A stretch of 64,000 nucleotides of DNA from Castor canadensis. Taxonomy: Eukaryota; Chordata; Mammalia; Rodentia; Castoridae. This document shows positions 1 through 10,189 of the stretch, piece after piece; the stretch's first letter is position 1; each line of letters starts with the position of its first letter. The notes below the pieces were generated by a model. It saw only the letters and a list, made by a program, of their open reading frames with translations, did no database searches and was not told where the DNA came from. Location: positions 96,651,042-96,715,041 of the forward strand of contig NC_133392.1 in the NCBI RefSeq assembly GCF_047511655.1. The letters run 5' to 3'. The position numbers were made by a program, and so were the translations under genes.

Positions 1-15
1 TTTTTTTTTTTTTTT
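1..15. repeat. poly(T) tract at window edge
   Basis: Fifteen consecutive T residues open the window. This could be the poly(A) tail of a minus-strand retroelement or a free homopolymer. No polyadenylation signal or known SINE/L1 end adjoins it inside the window, so it cannot be assigned. Confidence 0.5.
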
Positions 16-444
16 GGTCCATACCTATAGTGTGTAGAATTTAAAGGTATCTTTCCAGCCCTATTGCTGAAAATATCCCGGACGATCCATCTCAGAGCCC
101 AATTCCCAAATGCTTTCTAATTGGCAATTCTCAAGGTTCTAATAGCACCATGTTCCAAATAAAGTGGAGAAAAATAGCACTTTCCCACAGACCATAAAAA
201 AATTTATTACTTGCCCATGAATTTACTCAAGTACAACAAATAATATGTATCATGCTTCTAGCTCCCACATTCTAAAGGCAAGGGCTCAAACTTAATGCCA
301 ATATAAGTCATGCCATACTATCTGCTTATACTTATCCTCTCTCCCTCTGCCTCCTGGCCCAATCATCTTTCTTCTCTGAAAGTAATCAAGAAAAATCCTG
401 TTCTAATCAACAGTGATCACAAGAGTTTTATCCATCTAAAAGTG
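16..444. other. no recognisable gene or repeat
   Basis: AT-rich, apparently single-copy sequence. The only short open frames are unsupported by any motif. I see no transposon signature. Confidence 0.4.
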
Positions 445-530
445 TTTGAGCTAGCTAAAATGAGTATTTTTAGAGCAGATACACAGCATTTATGAGTCCC
501 TGGGTTTGATCCCCAGCATCACAAAGAAGA
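445..530 (+). mobile_element. ID-like (tRNA-derived) SINE fragment
   Basis: The right part reads like the B-box end of an ID/tRNA-derived SINE: a CCCTGGGTTTGATCCCCAGCA-like core at about 497-518, followed by a short A-rich end. The upstream half is strongly decayed, so the left boundary is approximate. It is a dead retroposon and not a tRNA gene. Confidence 0.5.
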
Positions 531-650
531 CTATTCCACTATTCCGACTAAAGTTTATTTTTCCTTTTTCCTTTTGTATAAGGAAGTAGTGGTCTAAATT
601 CTCCTCCAAGGCAAAATTTGTATAGTTCCTTCCATCTGGTACTGGCCACC

Positions 651-682
651 ATTCTCTTTCTCTCTCTCTCTCTCTTTCTCCC
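651..682. repeat. (TC)n microsatellite
   Basis: About 32 bp of mostly CT dinucleotides with two interruptions. It makes arginine/glutamate-rich open frames on the minus strand that have no gene meaning. Confidence 0.9.
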
Positions 683-859
683 TGCTCCCCCCACCCAGGT
701 GTACATGAACATGAATGAATACACACACATGCACATGTGTATATAAAGTATATACTGAAGTTGTTTCCTCCTTTTGTGAACTTCTAAGATATCCTGGGAT
801 ATTGTTCATATTAAGTTAAATGAATGGTTAACTTCCACTCTGCTTTTTGTATCTCAAGA

Positions 860-980
860 GCGAAATAAATAAGAGCAAAATATGGAAATAACCCAAATTT
901 CCTTTCACTGATGAATGGAATACAAACTATGGAGTGTATCGATACAATAAAATACTGCTTAGTCATACATATGAAAAAAC
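860..980 (+). mobile_element. L1M (old LINE-1) fragment, ORF2 3' end
   Basis: Decayed copy of the ORF2 C-terminal coding stretch found in mammalian L1: 'atatggaaataaccc' at 880-894, then a dgATGAATGGA-like block and an 'aatactgcttag' block. It is the left piece of an L1M relic that resumes after the SINE at 981-1168. Confidence 0.55.
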
Positions 981-1168
981 TGGCCAGGACCAATGACTCA
1001 CACCTGTAATTCTAGCTACTCAGGAGGCAGGGATCAGAAGGATCTCGGTTCAAAGCCAACCAGGACAAATTGTTCACGAGACACTATCTCGAAAAAACCC
1101 ATAACAATGGAGTGGTGCAAGGTGTAAGCCCTGAGTTCAAGCCCCAGTATCACAAAAAAAAAAAAAAC
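981..1168 (+). mobile_element. Composite B1-ID SINE
   Basis: The left half is 7SL/B1-like: 'ctcacacctgtaattctagc', a GGAGGCAGGGATCAG block and 'gagacactatctcg'. The right half is tRNA/ID-like: 'ggagtggtgcaaggtg' and 'gagttcaagcccc', ending in a 14-base poly(A) run. It is transcribed by Pol III and mobilised by L1 machinery (family knowledge). The same composite recurs near 55.3 kb. It is a lineage marker for rodents. Confidence 0.85.
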
Positions 1169-1169
1169 C

Positions 1170-1260
1170 CTATTGATGCACTTAATAATTCAGATGAGAA
1201 AGACTAAAGAGAATGAGAGAGAAGAAAGCTTTAAAGAATTATATATGGGATATTTCATTT
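1170..1260 (+). mobile_element. L1M relic, middle piece
   Basis: The block 'gatatttcatttataggaca' resembles the L1M 3' region that follows ORF2. It bridges the SINE on its left and the L1 insertion on its right, so the three L1M pieces at 860-1860 probably belong to one old insertion. Confidence 0.4.
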
Positions 1261-1273
1261 ATAGGACATTCTT

Positions 1274-1435
1274 TTTCTCCCATTTTTATTAGGATATATT
1301 CATTGTACAGGGAGGATTCATTGTGACAATTCTGAATAGGCTTGCATTGTACATTGGTTAAGTCTCCTCCACCATCTGCCCCAACCCACAGCAATTGCAA
1401 GAGGTTTCATCATTCTATTTTTCATCATTCTATTT

Positions 1436-1470
<35 letters not shown>

Positions 1471-1647
1471 GTAGCCCATTAACCATATTCCTTCACCTTT
1501 ATCTCCCCCATTCATCCTACCCTCTTTCACAAGTACTCCCCACACACTGTACTTACTTCACAGTCCTGCTTTTCGCTATTAATTCCAAAGTCAATTTGCA
1601 AAGGGTTTTCTTGATGTGTCCCTGCTGTGAGTGTACGTTACTTTTGT
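1274..1647 (-). mobile_element. L1 3'-end fragment with target-site duplication
   Basis: Minus-strand, heavily 5'-truncated L1 3' UTR. The direct repeat ATAGG(A/G)CATTCTT lies at 1261-1273 and 1648-1660 (12 of 13 match), which fits a target-site duplication. The body carries the 'ggaggattcattgtgaca' block that recurs near 56.3 kb. It is interrupted by a TA microsatellite at 1435-1472, next to a 16-bp tandem duplication. Confidence 0.65.
1435..1472. repeat. (TA)n microsatellite
   Basis: Thirty-eight bp of alternating TA with two G interruptions, inside the L1 3' fragment. Confidence 0.9.
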
Positions 1648-1660
1648 ATAGGGCATTCTT

Positions 1661-1858
1661 AAAGAGAAAAATTATTGTGATGGGAACCAGATCTGTGGTT
1701 GCCAATAGTAAGGAATGGAGGGAAAACAGACTGTGAAGTGATGACAAGAGGGAATTTGGGGGAGGATGTACCTGTTCTATATTCCAGCATATAATTACAT
1801 GTTTTAAAATTCATATAACTGAAAAGCAAAACGAAAAAGTTAATTTTCCTTTAAAATA

Positions 1859-1860
<2 letters not shown>
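1661..1860 (+). mobile_element. L1M 3' UTR relic, right piece
   Basis: 'atctgtggttgccaatagta' followed by a purine-rich 'ggaatttgggggaggatg' stretch matches the layout of old L1M 3' UTRs (a GTGGTTGCCAGGGG-type block, then a G-rich block). It directly follows the right-hand target duplication of the L1 insertion, so it is the other side of the split host element. Confidence 0.5.

Positions 1861-1909
<49 letters not shown>
1861..1909. repeat. (TG)n(AG)n compound microsatellite
   Basis: Sixteen TG units followed by about eight AG units, uninterrupted. It adjoins the 3' flank of the L1M relic and the minus-strand ID SINE, and probably grew from a retroelement tail. Confidence 0.95.
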
Positions 1910-1911
1910 TG

Positions 1912-1992
1912 GTAGAGACTGAGATGAGCCCAAGGCCTGGTATATGTTAAGAAGCACTCTATCACTCAGATACTCCCCCAGTTCTTATGATA
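1912..1992 (-). mobile_element. ID-like SINE, minus strand
   Basis: The reverse complement reads as a tRNA-like head with an A-box-like GAGTGATAGAGTGC core, followed by a decayed AGGCCTTGGGCTC B-box region. The unit is about 80 bp, as expected for a single ID monomer. Confidence 0.55.
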
Positions 1993-2739
1993 ATTTTTAA
2001 AATAAAATGAAAAGATACTTTCTATAATAAAGAAAACTGAAATTTAAAATATATAACTTAAGTTACTAATATGGACCAAATAAACATATGGAATTTTATG
2101 TTTATAGTGACTTTTCTTTCTTTAATCTGTTTTATCTACTTTCATCATCTATCATATCTTTGAAGAAGTCAATTATGACACCAGAATAGTATATCCAAAC
2201 TGATAGAATTTGATTATGTACAAGACATGGAGCTTCTGATTCACATAGCTGCATAGATAGTGGGTCACTAAAAAAGAATATGTGCTATGCTTATTTTTGT
2301 TTATTTCCTTGGGGAGACAGCTAGAAATCATTTATGTGATTTTGGACTATAATTAGTTTGTTTTACTTCTACCCTATACCCCCCAAAAAAGTATCAGGTA
2401 GCAATTGTATATATTCATCTGGAACTTGGGAGATATATAATACTAGAGTCATTTGCCTATTGAGAGCAATTTAATATGCAGTACTAATGAAATAGAGCAT
2501 AGTATACAATATAAAATGAGAAGATTCCTGAAACTAGTAATGCCAACATTTGTAGGATAGGTAGAGAAAAACAGAGAATAAATGGCCTGAGAAGATTGAA
2601 ATAAAGCACTTTATGACATGAAAACCAAGAAAAGAGATTTGTTTCAGAAGTTTGAGTCAAAAGGACAGCATCTTGCTGAAAGTTCAAGTAAATTGCTGAT
2701 AATTACCTAAAGGATTTAGGAAGACGGGAGACATTTGTG
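1993..2739. other. no recognisable gene or repeat
   Basis: AT-rich sequence without long frames, TSDs or known retroelement blocks. Probably unique DNA or fully decayed repeats. Confidence 0.4.
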
Positions 2740-3660
2740 GTCTTACCATGTATTGTTTCAATGAAAGAATGAGGTGAGAATCCTGCCAGGACTGTTAATG
2801 AGTAAATTAACAGTTGGAGATGGAGAATTTTAGACAATTATGTTGAGAGGGTTGGATAATAAACTTTCACAATAGGAAGAGGGAGAGGACATGAACTAGA
2901 AACAGCTAATGGCTAACACAGTGTAAAAGGGAAAATTAAACCATCAAATTCAATTTGGGACATTTTCAGATGAGTACAGTGGGGAAAAATCAGAAAGGAA
3001 ATTTAAGATATTGGCAAGAGTGTTGCTGACATAATGAATCATGGAATTTGATTTCCTTAAAGAGACAAGAATGGCAACTGTCGACAAAGTAATGACAAGT
3101 AGTGACAAGTGGTAGAGATGGTGTTGAACAACTGCAAAGAATAAAATTAGCTGAACATATTAAAGGCTATGATAAAGAGTATGAGGTTTGAATTACTTAT
3201 TTTGGAAGAAAAAAATTGTAGATGATGGCATGAAGTTAAGAATGGCCCCCAGAGCAGATTATAAAAGTGAAATCAAAGAGTCATGAGAGCTGAAGAGGTC
3301 AGAATACCTAGAAACCAAGATCCCCAAGGGTTCATCCTATGAGCTCTGAAAATACACAGAGGGATGATAGCAGACTAGGCAAGAAAGTCTTCAGTAAATT
3401 AGCTGAGGTAAATGAGTTAGTAATTTTACCAGATAGTGGGAAAGTAATGGGCTAGAGGCAGTAATGGAATTTAACAAGATACCAAAGGTAATTCCAGGTC
3501 ATGAATTATGTCAGGTGAAAAAAGTAAGCAGAAGAAGGCCCATGTGGTGTCCTCAGGGAGGAAGCAGATTCTAGTTAAAGCAAGATGGAAGAGATTTTAC
3601 CAACGAGAGAGAAGTAACTTTAGAGGATATAGTAAGTGATTTAGCCGATATGAAATGCAG
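2740..3660 (-). mobile_element. possible L2 relic, 5' part (minus strand)
   Basis: Purine-rich plus-strand sequence with short blocks ('catgagagctgaagaggtca' at 3283-3302, 'ggcccatgtggtgtcc' at 3538-3553) that resemble the antisense strand of the mammalian L2 5' region. Divergence is high and the match is from memory only. It could also be another old element. Confidence 0.35.
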
Positions 3661-4570
3661 CCCAAGCACAAAGTAGTACAGAGCATTACAAACAATGTGG
3701 GGCATCAGACCACGGATGACCATGGAAGCAGACAGTTGGACCTTTAACTGATGTGAACAGACATCACAAGTGGGCAGAGTTAATGTAACAATCTTGCTAA
3801 AGACACTGTGTACCTATTTCATTATTTGACCTGGTGGCAAGGATCTCAAAATATGTCCTGGCCACTGCATATTATGTGACTTGGCTGTTGGAAAACTCAG
3901 AAACTGGCAACTACACACACTGTATGGGCTGGCTGACAAAAGATCCAGAAACAATAAACTCACTTGCTGAGCTTTCTGAATGATGCTTAATTAAAATATT
4001 GGAAATGTTCATGATTAAAAAAGAAACTTCAAAGACCGTTAACAGATGTAACCTGCCTAGGCTTCTAGAATAGAAAAGAAAACTAATATGGACAGTTGAG
4101 AATGAGAAAGTAGGAAACCATGTTCAACTTCAGGCATGGTTAATTACTTCTCAAACATAACATGGAGTTGAGTTCTTTAGCATAGCCACTTGAATTTTAA
4201 GCTTGGAACTTTTGTCTTATCCCTCGAATGTAGGAAAATTCTGCTCCTAGATAGATATGGCAAAGGGAAGTTGAAAACGTTAGGGGCATTTCTTTCCATA
4301 AAGCTCTTTTAATTAGAGGAAAAATTACTTCCCAGGATTTTCAGGCTGCAACTCAGTTCTCACTGACCAGGATTGAGTCTCCTGCTTTTGGCCTACCCTC
4401 AAGAATAATCCAAAGCATGTTTCTGGGGACAGGACAGCCCTTATAGTGGACACTGGGCTGCACCATCAAAGAGGAAATGAGAACAATGTAAGATGACTAG
4501 TGGGTAAGCCACCTGTACCATTTTCTTTTGAAAGGCTAAGGCTAAGTGTCCTCTTACTGAATTGTAAGTG

Positions 4571-4571
<1 letters not shown>
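3661..4571. other. no recognisable gene or repeat
   Basis: Mixed-composition sequence, with no motif that I can assign, up to the GT microsatellite. Confidence 0.35.

Positions 4572-4612
<41 letters not shown>
4572..4612. repeat. (GT)n microsatellite
   Basis: About 41 bp of perfect GT repeat. It explains a polyhistidine/threonine frame on the minus strand (part of 4441-4683), which is not a gene. Confidence 0.95.
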
Positions 4613-4615
<3 letters not shown>

Positions 4616-4679
4616 GTTTGTATGTAACTATATCTCTTTAAGGTTATTTTATAAATGTATTTTTCCAGTTTGTTGTGTC

Positions 4680-5020
4680 TCAATTTATTTATGAGATCTA
4701 TTATTCCTTACAGAGAATTTTAATGCTTTTTCAGGCAGCTCTGTCAACCATTTCCTTTATAGTTTCTGGCTTTGTGTCATGCATAGAAAAGTTGTCCTCT
4801 ATCAAAGTTTCTAAAATAGTCACTTCTATTTTCTTCAACTGTTGTCAGAATTTTACTTTTTAATATGAAATTCATTGCTCTATCTGAAATTGATTTCAGT
4901 GAAGTATGGATTCTCATTACATTTGCCCCCCAAAGGCTAACTAGCTTTCTCAGCATCATTTGTTGAATAGCCAACCTGTTATCCATGAATTTGAAATGCT
5001 ACATTAACAAAATGCTAAAA
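4680..5020 (-). mobile_element. L1M fragment (ORF2 3' region)
   Basis: Minus-strand L1M. The diagnostic antisense block near 4949-4966 is 'cagcatcatttgttgaat', preceded by the 'ggctaactagctttctc' region. These match the antisense of old L1 ORF2/3' sequence. It is diverged and truncated at both ends. Confidence 0.6.
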
Positions 5021-5365
5021 ATTCATATAAAACTGAAGCTGCTCCCAAATTATTCTTCTTTCATTTTATTCATCTAATTATCTTGCTTTAGTCCTGTGTT
5101 TTGAAATGTAAATATTTTTAAAAAAGAGAAAGGATGGATAGAAACATATCAAGTTCAGTCTAAATTACACCTAGGGGACTCCAGGTTGTATCTACTTTTT
5201 GAAATAAACCTAAACAATCTCATGCATGGACAGGAGAGCTTATCCTGGAAGTGAGAAGAACTGAAAATGTCTACTCCTAACTGTCAACTTCTTTGTTATA
5301 GGCTCTTAAGATTTTCTGGATACAAATTCCAGTCCCCTTCTGCTCACAGGTCAAATTTTTTTTCA
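5021..5365. other. no recognisable gene or repeat
   Basis: Nothing assignable; low GC, with short A- and T-runs only. Confidence 0.35.
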
Positions 5366-5860
5366 TCAACCTAACATTCATCTTCTACAATATGCCATGT
5401 ACTATTTTAAGAACAGAAGAAAAGTCATAATTGAGATAAATCCATACTTTTATTACAAAAATAAGCAATTAAAGATAATTTTACACAGTGATAAGTACAA
5501 ACAGGAAAAAAGAACAAGGTAGTAAGACTGAAGGTGACTATAATCTGCTGGGGACTTTGGAATAGTCAGTAAGGGAAATTCTCTGACATTTAATATTGAG
5601 TCAAGACCCAAGGGAAGAGCAGGAGCCAGTTATGAGGCCTGTAGGCTGAGCATTTCAGAGGCAATTTCAAGTGCAAAAATCTGGAGCTGGAATGAGTACA
5701 TAATTGGGATATTTGAGGAAAATAAAAGGCCAGTATATGTTGAAGGGTGATGGGGGTAGAGTCGGCAATGAGATTGTAGGGCTAGAGAGGCAAGTAGATC
5801 AAGTAGGGCATTGTAGACCATGGTTAGATGTTTATCTTTCGGACTCAAAGCTGGCACGTT
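5366..5860 (-). mobile_element. L2 LINE relic, 3' end
   Basis: Antisense of the L2 3' end in the expected order. A 'gtactattttaagaacag' block comes first. Then 'caagtgcaaaaatctgga', a 'ggccagtatatgttga' block, a 'gagatt..agggctagagagg' block and 'gggcattgtagaccatggtt' follow. The minus-strand frame across 5630-5857 is the usual non-functional read-through of L2 3' sequence. Confidence 0.7.
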
Positions 5861-6127
5861 TCAAATGAGCTCACTGCCCTACACTCAGAATTGCATTTAC
5901 TTAGCAAATCCATTCTGCTTCAACTTTCACTATTATTGCTACCAGAATACTTACTTCAGCATTTTATTGCATATGGGAGTCATTGGTGATGATAATTAGC
6001 AGAGAAATGAATTTTCTATCAGCACACTTAAGAAATTATAACTATCGCTCTCTTGTTACATCTTCTGTGAAATGTTTCCTCATGCTATTTCTTTTGCTGG
6101 TGTTCTGTTGTCTTTTTATTCTGTTAA

Positions 6128-6386
6128 TAGTAATGGTTAATATCTATTAATGTCACTAATGCACCAAGCAGTGTTCTGGGGTTTCACTTGTATTAACTTA
6201 TTGAATCTTCACACTCATCCTGTGGAGCCAGAACTGTTATTATTCCCACTTAACAGATGATGGAACTGAAGCGTAGACTGTGCCCACAGTCACGCAGCTA
6301 GTAACTGTCGGAACTGGGATTTGAATACAAGGAATATGTTTCCAGAGCCCAAATGCTTAGCCATTATGCTTTGCTGCATCCCCAAA
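6128..6386 (-). mobile_element. MIR SINE, near full length
   Basis: Antisense MIR with all blocks in order: 'accaagcagtgttctggg', 'cacttgtattaacttattga', 'cccacttaacagatgatgga', 'cagtcacgcagctagtaact', 'gaactgggatttgaatac', 'ccagagcccaaatgctta'. It includes the central MIR core and the tRNA-derived head at the right. Confidence 0.92.
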
Positions 6387-6477
6387 GCACATGTCAGTGC
6401 AGTTGGGTACTTGATTGATGCTGAATATTTTAGAGAACCAGCAGAGGAGAATTATGTAAGAAATACAACTTTCTCAT

Positions 6478-6620
6478 ACTAGGGGCCTACAATGTGCTTA
6501 TCATTAGGCATTTTATATGTATTTATTTCTTTAATATTCACAACAAGCCTATAAAACAGACACTCAGTGCCACACAGGAGAGTTTGGGACAGAACCCTTA
6601 AGGTCATCCTTCAGGCCACA
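6478..6620 (-). mobile_element. MIR SINE fragment
   Basis: 'ggcctacaatgtgcttatca', 'ggcattttatatgtattt' and 'aatattcacaacaagcctat' match the antisense 3' half of MIR. The core half is eroded. It is separate from the full MIR about 90 bp upstream. Confidence 0.7.
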
Positions 6621-7007
6621 AGACTATATGTTTTACCATGGCAAGGAAACATTCAAGCTGGTCCGCAATTTAAGCAGAGGTACAGTGGCAGTTCTTATGA
6701 ATAATGGAAGAAAACAGAAACAAGTGCCCATTTCTGATTGGCTCACCTGTTGCTGGAATGTATTGATTTAGGGCTGCAATTAGGCAATTATGTCTAAAAA
6801 GAGGTATTTATTCACTCAATATTCAGAGAGTAAATGAATATCGCCCCTTAAATGGTAACAAACTCAGCCTCTCATATTATTTATATTTTCTTAGAAAAAC
6901 AACTATAACTCTGCTTTTCCATTTCCTTGGTTTTTATCTAAATTTGTGCATAATACATGCTATGGAAGTGTGCTTAACAAAAAATCTTGAGACCCTGGAT
7001 TTCACAA

Positions 7008-7175
7008 AAACTCCAAGAGGTAGTCAGTAATGTGCATCAATTCTGTAGCTGAAGAAATGTAGGTATGAGATTTAATTATCCTTTCTAAAACCAGGAAGCT
7101 AGTAAATAGTAAGAGCAGGTTCAAAACCTAGCAAAGTTCACACCCACTCTTGAATGGTTAGCGAACTTTGACACT
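7008..7175 (-). mobile_element. MIR SINE fragment
   Basis: 'ggaagctagtaaatagtaag' and 'agcaggttcaaaacctagc' match the antisense MIR core and head ('cagctagtaagtgg...gggattcgaaccc' in the family). Strongly diverged. Confidence 0.5.
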
Positions 7176-7845
7176 GCCTTACTGTGGGTCATTGTTGACA
7201 TAGGACCTCCTCATGCCTTACAAGCCTGAGGGCAAAAATGAAGGGTCAGTTCTTCATATTTATGCTTCGATTATAGTTTCTTAAAGCCACTGTCCCTTTA
7301 CTTGTGCTAATTTCTACCCTTTCCAGAATAACATCTCTACATAAATATTTACACAAATTGCCAGACGTACTTATGCACTCTCCATAAATCATTTCTTGTC
7401 AGAGTTCCCTTTCTCCACCTCCGCAGATAATGGTGTCTCACACTATTCTTGATGGTTTCAGCTGCTTCCAACTTTAGGGTGCTCACATTGCCACCAATGT
7501 GCTGTCACTGTGATCAGTGAAAACAGACTAAACCAGCATCTGAAAGTGACAACAGTCCTCTACGATGTACAGTATCCTGTGTACATGATTTTGTAGGTCA
7601 AAGAGAAAGATTAGCTTTCCCCTAAGCTCCTAAATTTCCTTTATTTTTCAAAATCTTTTTGACATCCTAATTATTCAGTTTCTTGTGCTTTGTTTTAGTT
7701 ATAGCTAGTTGTTATTTATAACAAAATAAATAAATGATGTGCAAATGATCTTTCATAGCAATGTACGTATGTGCTTCCTCCAACCCAATAATGAAGAGTA
7801 CAGATGATAACATATTTAAAACAATTCTCCACAAACACCTACTTC
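7176..7845. other. no recognisable gene or repeat
   Basis: Moderately GC-richer stretch around 7380-7520 with no known element. It could be single-copy DNA. Confidence 0.35.
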
Positions 7846-7945
7846 AAGAGTTTTGGTGAGAATTACATGTATTAATATGTGCAAAATATTTTGAATAGTG
7901 CCTGGCACACAGTAAACACCATATAAGGATTAACCATAATTATAA
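7846..7945 (+). mobile_element. MIR SINE 3' half
   Basis: Sense MIR 3' end: 'ttttggtgagaattacatgt', then 'tgaatagtgcctggcacaca' and 'gtaaacaccatataagga', matching the GTGCCTGGCACATAGTAGGYGCTCAATAA family block. Confidence 0.75.
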
Positions 7946-8113
7946 TTATTGGGACATCTATAACCATGACCCAAATCTGTTTATTTATTACCTTTATGTC
8001 TTAATGATTCATCCAATAAAATAAAATGATTCTTCTTATAATTATGGCCTTACAAGGAATATGGCAATTCATTGACAATCACACCTCCAAATTTTAAATA
8101 TATAGTTTCATAA

Positions 8114-8147
8114 ACAAATTTATGAATTAACTCATTCATAAATTTGT
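8114..8147. repeat. perfect 14-bp inverted repeat
   Basis: Arms acaaatttatgaat (8114-8127) and attcataaatttgt (8134-8147) around a 6-base loop. The hairpin is AT-rich, and no transposon with these ends is recognised. Confidence 0.9.
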
Positions 8148-8202
8148 GCTATGTCTTTTGCTTTACATTTATAAACATTTGTAATCTTTGTAAAGCAACA
8201 CT

Positions 8203-8248
8203 TCTCTCATCAAAGTTCTAACCAGGCCTGACTCTGCTTAGCTTTCAA
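8203..8248 (-). pseudogene. 5S rRNA-derived fragment
   Basis: The reverse complement matches the middle of vertebrate 5S rRNA: GAAAGC-TAAGCAGAGT-CAGGCCTGGT-TAGAACTTTG-ATGAGAGA. By my manual alignment to recalled 5S about 38 of 46 positions agree. It spans the internal promoter (A box to part of C box). Both 5S ends are missing, so it cannot be a functional gene. It is either a truncated retroposed 5S copy or the head of an ancient 5S-derived SINE. Confidence 0.65.
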
Positions 8249-8567
8249 AAAGTAACACTTCTCTTACTGCTATTTGCCAATATTTGTCATCCACAATGGA
8301 GTTTACAATAATACCACTGACCACATGAAAATCATAAGAAAAATATTTTGGAGAATATTTGCCATTTACTTGAAACAGAAATAGTCAAACAAATTATTCA
8401 GCAAATAGAACACCTTCCAAAATGTCAAATCTAAGAATTTTAACAAACTGAAATTATTAAAAATATAGCTTGCAAACAGGAATTCATTAAAATTCATCAT
8501 TTTAAAATTAACCATACAATGAAAATTTAAAGAATATTTGAAAGTGATTAGTTTTAAATTAAGATTA

Positions 8568-8895
8568 AGCTGGCACTGATGGCTAAAGCTTGTAATTCTA
8601 GCCACTTAAGAGGCTGAAATCAAGAGAATTGCATTTCAAGGCCAGTCTGGGTAAAAAAGGTTGCAAAACCCCATCTCAATGGAAAAAGCTGGGTATGATG
8701 ATATATGCTGGTCATGCCAGTTACTGTAGGGATTGTAAAACAGGAGGATCTCAGTGCAGACCAGCTTGGGCAATGAACAAGACCCTATCTCTAAAATAAC
8801 CAAAGAAAAAAGGACTGGATGCATGTCACAATGGTAGAACTCCCACCTAGCAAGCACAAGGCTCTTAGTTAAAACACCAATATTGCCTAAAGAAA
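8568..8895 (+). mobile_element. Composite SINE: B1-like dimer plus ID
   Basis: Three parts. A left B1-like unit ('ggctaaagcttgtaattcta', 'ccccatctcaatgg') comes first. A second B1-like unit follows ('gctgggtatgatgatatatg', 'gaccctatctctaaaataac'). Last is an ID-like unit ('gtagaactcccacctagcaa'). The A-rich end follows 'aatattgcctaaag'. It has the same trimeric design as the copy at 39.1 kb. Confidence 0.8.
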
Positions 8896-9168
8896 TATAT
8901 AAGTAAACAAAAATAAAATTGAATTAATAAGGCCATGATTAAAAATATACTTCTTGGGACAAAAAATAGTAGTAAATGGCATTAGCTACTTATGGCTAAA
9001 CAATGACTAAAGTGTATGAAAGTATTCTGAGAATAACTGATTTTTAAGTAAGATATTTAATTTTTAATTTTACTTCAAAACCTGGTTGCTGTAGATAAAA
9101 TTTTAGTTTTGAAAATATTTCTTTAATATAATTACTTTATGTCTACTAACATAATTATTCCAACTTGT

Positions 9169-9228
9169 ACATTAGGATATTGTATTTCAAAATCATACAC
9201 ATTAGGATGTGTATTTCAAAATCATATC
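9169..9228. repeat. tandem duplication, about 30-bp unit, two copies
   Basis: Two adjacent near-identical units begin 'acattaggat' and end 'atttcaaaatcata', differing by a 1-base indel and one substitution. It is probably a replication-slippage product; no larger array exists. Confidence 0.85.
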
Positions 9229-9334
9229 ATTTTAATTAGCATTGTATGTTCTTCCTCATTCCTAACAGATTTGAAAGCTAAGCATGCTTACTTATAAATC
9301 TTGCAAGACTGACTTTAATTTTGATGGAATTTTT

Positions 9335-9780
9335 TTTTTAAAAGTAGTGCTAAGGAATGACATGACACAGTTTGTAGATTATGTTTAGAGAAAATATATA
9401 CTCTAGGATCACTCTAACTGCTACCAGGTGAGCAATGGCAATAGACATGGAAACAATGCAAATGCATATTGGAATAATGCAGGCAAGAAATGGTAAGGTT
9501 TGGGAACAGAGTAGTGGCAATGAAAACAATATGTATTTTCATATCTAGTTCAAAAATGAAACCAAAAGCATTGGGTAACAGATTGGGTATTGGGGTTAGG
9601 CAAAAGAGAAGATCTTTCGTTTGTCTAATTGGAAGGCTTAAGACTTGAGAAACCATGCAAATGGAAATGCAAGCTTAAAGGATAGAAAAACATTTTAGAG
9701 GATGAGGTTTTCTAGAAGGAAGTGTGAAAACTTACAAGTTCAGTTTGAGACACTAAACTTGAGGTGCTTATTAGACACTG
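9335..9780 (-). mobile_element. L2 LINE relic, piece 1 (RT 3' side)
   Basis: Antisense L2: 'aggaatgacatgacacagtt', 'ggatcactctaactgct', 'ttggaataatgcaggcaaga', then near the right end 'acaagttcagtttgagacac' and 'gaggtgcttattagaca'. The last blocks are antisense L2 reverse-transcriptase coding sequence. Heavily mutated. It continues at 10805 and 12088 after later LTR insertions. Confidence 0.75.
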
Positions 9781-9784
9781 TCTT

Positions 9785-10186
9785 GATCTAATAGTGCTGT
9801 CATAATTAAATACCACATACTGGATTTTATAAACAATAGAAATGTATTTCTCACAGTTTTGGAGGCTGAAAAGTACAAAATCAAGGGGTTGTTAGATTAA
9901 GTAACTGATAATGACTGCTGTGTGCTTCCAAAATAATGCCTTATTGCTTATTGTTATATCCTCATATGGCAAAACACAGAAGGGCAAAAGGGGATGAATG
10001 CTATGTCCTTAAATAGTAGAAGGGAATGAGCCCACTCCATCAAAGTCTTTTTCAAGAATCTCAGTCTCATCCATGAGGCCTGCAACCTCATGATTTAATC
10101 ACCTCCTAAAGACCTTACCTCTTAGTACTATCATATCAACTTTTAAGTTTCAATATATGAAGTTTTGGAGACATATTCTGCATTAC
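9785..10186 (-). mobile_element. MLT1-type MaLR LTR (minus strand)
   Basis: Antisense MaLR LTR: 'gctgtcataattaaatacca', 'agaaatgtatttctcacag', 'ttttggaggctgaaaagtac', 'tcctcatatggc', 'caacctcatgatttaatcac', 'ctcctaaagaccttacctct', 'caatatatgaagttttgg'. The order agrees with MLT1 read backwards. It sits inside the L2 relic. Confidence 0.7.
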
Positions 10187-10189
10187 TTG

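Noticed and set aside
4441..4683. Minus frame with a His/Thr run
   Set aside because: The run is the translated GT microsatellite at 4572-4612.
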